Source: JBGAKG01 sp044224495
Lineage (GTDB): Bacteria; Myxococcota_A; Polyangia; Polyangiales; Polyangiaceae
Length of the DNA: 64,000 nucleotides
Direction: 5' to 3'
Assembly: GCA_044224495.1 (NCBI GenBank)
Contig: JBGAKG010000010.1
Location: forward strand, 62,001-126,000
Below the pieces are notes generated by a model. It was not told the origin of the DNA and searched no databases. It saw nothing but the letters and a program-made list of their open reading frames with translations. Numbering within the stretch: the stretch's first letter is position 1; each line of letters starts with the position of its first letter. The translations under genes and the position numbers were made by a program. This document shows positions 62,060 to 64,000 of the stretch, piece after piece.

Positions 62060-63074
62060 CCTTTCGGCGTTGGCCAGCCGGCACGTGGGGACGCTCCTCT
62101 CCTTCCTCGAGCGCGGGATCGTCACGCGCGGCGATGCCCACGAGTTTCTCGCGCTCTGGGCGCGAGCCAACGGAGCCGCTGCGGCGAGCGTCGCGCAAGG
62201 CCACGGCTTCTTCCCGTGGGTCTGCGTGCACGGCGTGACGAACCGATGGATGGATACGCATCGCCGTCATCAAGCCGAGGATCCTTCGGGCCCGGCGCTG
62301 CTTCGGGCGGGGCCCGGCTCGACCTATCGCGTCCACGCGGATGGAACGCGCGAGCAGCGCGAGATGCCGCTCTTTCGCGCGCTCGCCACGCACGGCTATT
62401 CGGACGCGGCGATCACCACCATCGCATCGTCGTTCGGCGCGCCGTTGTTCAGCGCGCTCTATCGCGACGACGGTCGCACGTTCGGGGCCGAGGACGGGAC
62501 CCTACTGCGGCTCCTCCACCCGCACGTGGCGCGTGCGTTTGGACCTCGGCTCGCGCTCGATGCGATCGCGGAGAGCGCACCCGAGACGCTCTCCGACGCC
62601 AAGCGTCGGGCGCAGGGCTACGCGCGCGTGATCGACGGCGAGGTCGTCCTCTCCGCCGGCGCGCACGAGCTCTTCTTCGGGGAGATGGGGACGCCGCTCA
62701 CTCCGCGCGCATTGGGGCGCGCCCTCCGCGGGGCACTGGAGCGCTCTCGCGCGATGCGCGGGCCGCGGACGTTTCGGCTCGGCCGCGTGCGCGTCGATCA
62801 CGTCGACGTCGGTGCGCGCGCAGGGGCGCCGGGCTACACGTTGCTCTTGTTCCACGACGAGCGCGGAGTGCGGTTGGCTCCCGCTGCCGAGCTGTTGACG
62901 CACACGCAACGGCGCGTCGTCTTGGAGCTCGCGCGCGGCGTCACGCTCGAAGCCGCGGCCCGCGCGTTGGGGGTGTCGCGGGAGACCGTGCGCACGCACC
63001 TTCGTGCCGCATGCGCGAGAATGGGGGTCGGGAGCCGGCAGGCGTTGATCGCGGCGACCGTGCTCGGGGCGTGA
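62052..63074 (+). CDS. LuxR-type HTH regulator with N-terminal sensor region
   Basis: 340 residues from the ATG at 62052. Residues 1-270 form a sensor region without recognised domain (LFRALATHGYSDAAITTIASSF; HELFFGEMGTPLTPRALG). C-terminal HTH about 278-335: LTHTQRRVVLELARGVTLEAAARALGVS, RETVRTHLRAACARMGVGSRQAL. Similar LuxR proteins with uncharacterised N-termini are numerous in Polyangia. Divergent from the 61117 secreted protein, 56 bp apart. Confidence 0.85.
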   Translation: MGDLSALASRHVGTLLSFLERGIVTRGDAHEFLALWARANGAAAASVAQGHGFFPWVCVHGVTNRWMDTHRRHQAEDPSGPALLRAGPGSTYRVHADGTREQREMPLFRALATHGYSDAAITTIASSFGAPLFSALYRDDGRTFGAEDGTLLRLLHPHVARAFGPRLALDAIAESAPETLSDAKRRAQGYARVIDGEVVLSAGAHELFFGEMGTPLTPRALGRALRGALERSRAMRGPRTFRLGRVRVDHVDVGARAGAPGYTLLLFHDERGVRLAPAAELLTHTQRRVVLELARGVTLEAAARALGVSRETVRTHLRAACARMGVGSRQALIAATVLGA

Positions 63075-63090
63075 CGTTGGAGACGCCTGG

Positions 63091-63849
63091 TCAGGGACCG
63101 AACCCCGGCAGCGTCGCCGGCGTCGGCGCGCGCTCGAGCGTCACCGTCGACGTCAACGTCAGGATCCCCGTCTCCGGATCGGCGTCCACGCCGGCCGAGC
63201 TCAACGTGAAGTTCACTCCGTAGCGACCCGTCACCCGCACCTTCGCACCGACGGCCGGCAGCGGATACGGGATGTCCGTCGCCCAGTTCGCGTCCTGCTC
63301 GAGCGTGGCCGGCGCCGCGGTCAGCGACTTGTACTTGAGGTAGGCCTCGACCACGTTCGGGAAGTTCGAGGCCCAGCCCTCCACCTTGATCCGCGGTGCC
63401 GTCTTGTCGTCCTTGGAGTCGGCGATGAAGAAGCTCGGGATCTCCGAGGTGCAGCCCTTCGGATCCGCGATCCCTCGCCGGTGCACCGCGCACTTCGGCG
63501 CGCGACTCAGGTTCGTGTCGACGATGAAGCCCACGATCGAGATGGGCTTCTGCAGCTCGCCTTGCCCGTAGCGACCGTGCAGCGCGTGGAGCGCGCCGCG
63601 AACCGTGTAATCTGCACCGATCCGGAGGGGGCCATCGGGTAACGTCGGTGGCGGCGGCAGATCGGGCGAAGGCCCGGACCACGCCGAGTGCGGGACGTAG
63701 GGCGGCGCCGAGTCGCTGCACACGGGAGCTGCCGTGGCCGACGCGCTCGGCGGGGCGAGGGCCACCTTCGGACCGTCGGTCCGCGCGGGCTGGCCGCAGG
63801 CGCCGAGCACGAGCACGCTCGCCGGGAACACGACCCACCATCGCTGCAT
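63091..63849 (-). CDS. Hypothetical lipoprotein
   Basis: 252 residues from the ATG at 63849. Signal ends VLVLGACGQP (good lipobox, LGAC). Pro/Ala linker, then a beta-rich domain: IGADYTVRGALHALHGRYG, ISIVGFIVDTNLSRAPKC, GCTSEIPSFFIADSKDD, and VRVTGRYGVNFTLSSAGVD at the end, an OB-fold-like pattern. Possible solute- or nucleic-acid-binding OB lipoprotein; not verified. Confidence 0.75.
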   Translation of the reverse strand: MQRWWVVFPASVLVLGACGQPARTDGPKVALAPPSASATAAPVCSDSAPPYVPHSAWSGPSPDLPPPPTLPDGPLRIGADYTVRGALHALHGRYGQGELQKPISIVGFIVDTNLSRAPKCAVHRRGIADPKGCTSEIPSFFIADSKDDKTAPRIKVEGWASNFPNVVEAYLKYKSLTAAPATLEQDANWATDIPYPLPAVGAKVRVTGRYGVNFTLSSAGVDADPETGILTLTSTVTLERAPTPATLPGFGP

Positions 63850-63873
63850 GCGGGCGATGGTACCATCGCGGTC

Positions 63874-64000
63874 ATGGTGCGTCGCTCGTTCACCGTGGCT
63901 GCGCTCGCGCTCGGTCTCCTCGCGGCCGGGCCCGCGGCTCACGCAGAGTGTCCGCGCGAGCCCGACGTCGTCACCCTCGTCACCCGCGGCGACCGCACGC
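63874..64000 (+). CDS. Secreted protein, 3' end cut by window
   Basis: The ATG at 63874 opens a frame with a signal peptide (RRSFTVAALALGLLAAGPAAHA, cleavage after AHA) and mature start ECPREPDVVTLVTRGDRT reaching the window edge. Only 42 residues are visible. Divergent from the 63091 lipoprotein, 24 bp apart. Confidence 0.65.
   Translation, partial: MVRRSFTVAALALGLLAAGPAAHAECPREPDVVTLVTRGDRT

Overview
The window is about 64 kb of high-GC DNA with strong G/C third-position bias. It carries many Asp/Ala/Gly-rich lipoproteins (DAGADAS-type linkers), many LuxR/GerE-type regulators and short CxxC-containing secreted proteins. This fits a soil or environmental Myxococcota of the Polyangia type (Labilithrix/Sandaracinus-like). 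That placement is an inference from gene style; no rRNA or tRNA is present to confirm it.

Left part (1-19935): ordinary chromosome with small accessory genes. Present are dienelactone hydrolases, a WYL regulator, purB, an SAM methyltransferase, a DUF4303 protein bracketed by two direct copies of an 80-bp REP-like repeat, a tandemly duplicated CxxC lipoprotein pair, a SEC-C protein, an HNH nuclease with an N-terminal base-recognition-like region, remnants of toxin-antitoxin genes beside a second repeat family, a Uma2 nuclease, and a two-gene unit of a membrane protein plus an HEMTH metallopeptidase-like protein. Several genes here are interrupted by single-base indels.

Centre (20042-47304): an extracellular contractile injection system (eCIS; Afp/PVC-like). 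Nineteen minus-strand genes run from the sheath (47304) down to a DUF4157 effector (22598) with overlaps or gaps of no more than 12 bp. Order: sheath, tube, gp26-like zinc-ribbon protein, Pro-rich protein, Pvc16-like DUF4255 cap protein, AAA ATPase, small protein, LysM/tube-adaptor protein, gpX-like LysM protein, gpD hub, gpV spike, PAAR-like tip, gp25, two J-like baseplate proteins, gpI-like protein with a long C-terminal extension, DUF6519 beta-helix fibre, Ig-like protein, and a DUF4157 effector with a nuclease-like C-terminus. A convergent plus-strand cassette (20042-22467) adds a sensorless double-HTH LuxR regulator, a second DUF4157 effector ending in a lytic-transglycosylase domain, and an unknown partner gene. 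I infer that the structural genes build the injector and the two DUF4157 proteins are its cargo.

Right part (47446-64000): GNAT acetyltransferase, lipoproteins, a divergent LysR/SDR pair, a REP-associated tyrosine transposase beside a 66-bp tandem repeat, an HxlR regulator convergent with an unusual monooxygenase-truncated haemoglobin fusion, an FG-GAP lipoprotein, a large lipoprotein, three LuxR-type regulators (one a STAND ATPase) and secreted proteins. Genes at both window edges are cut.
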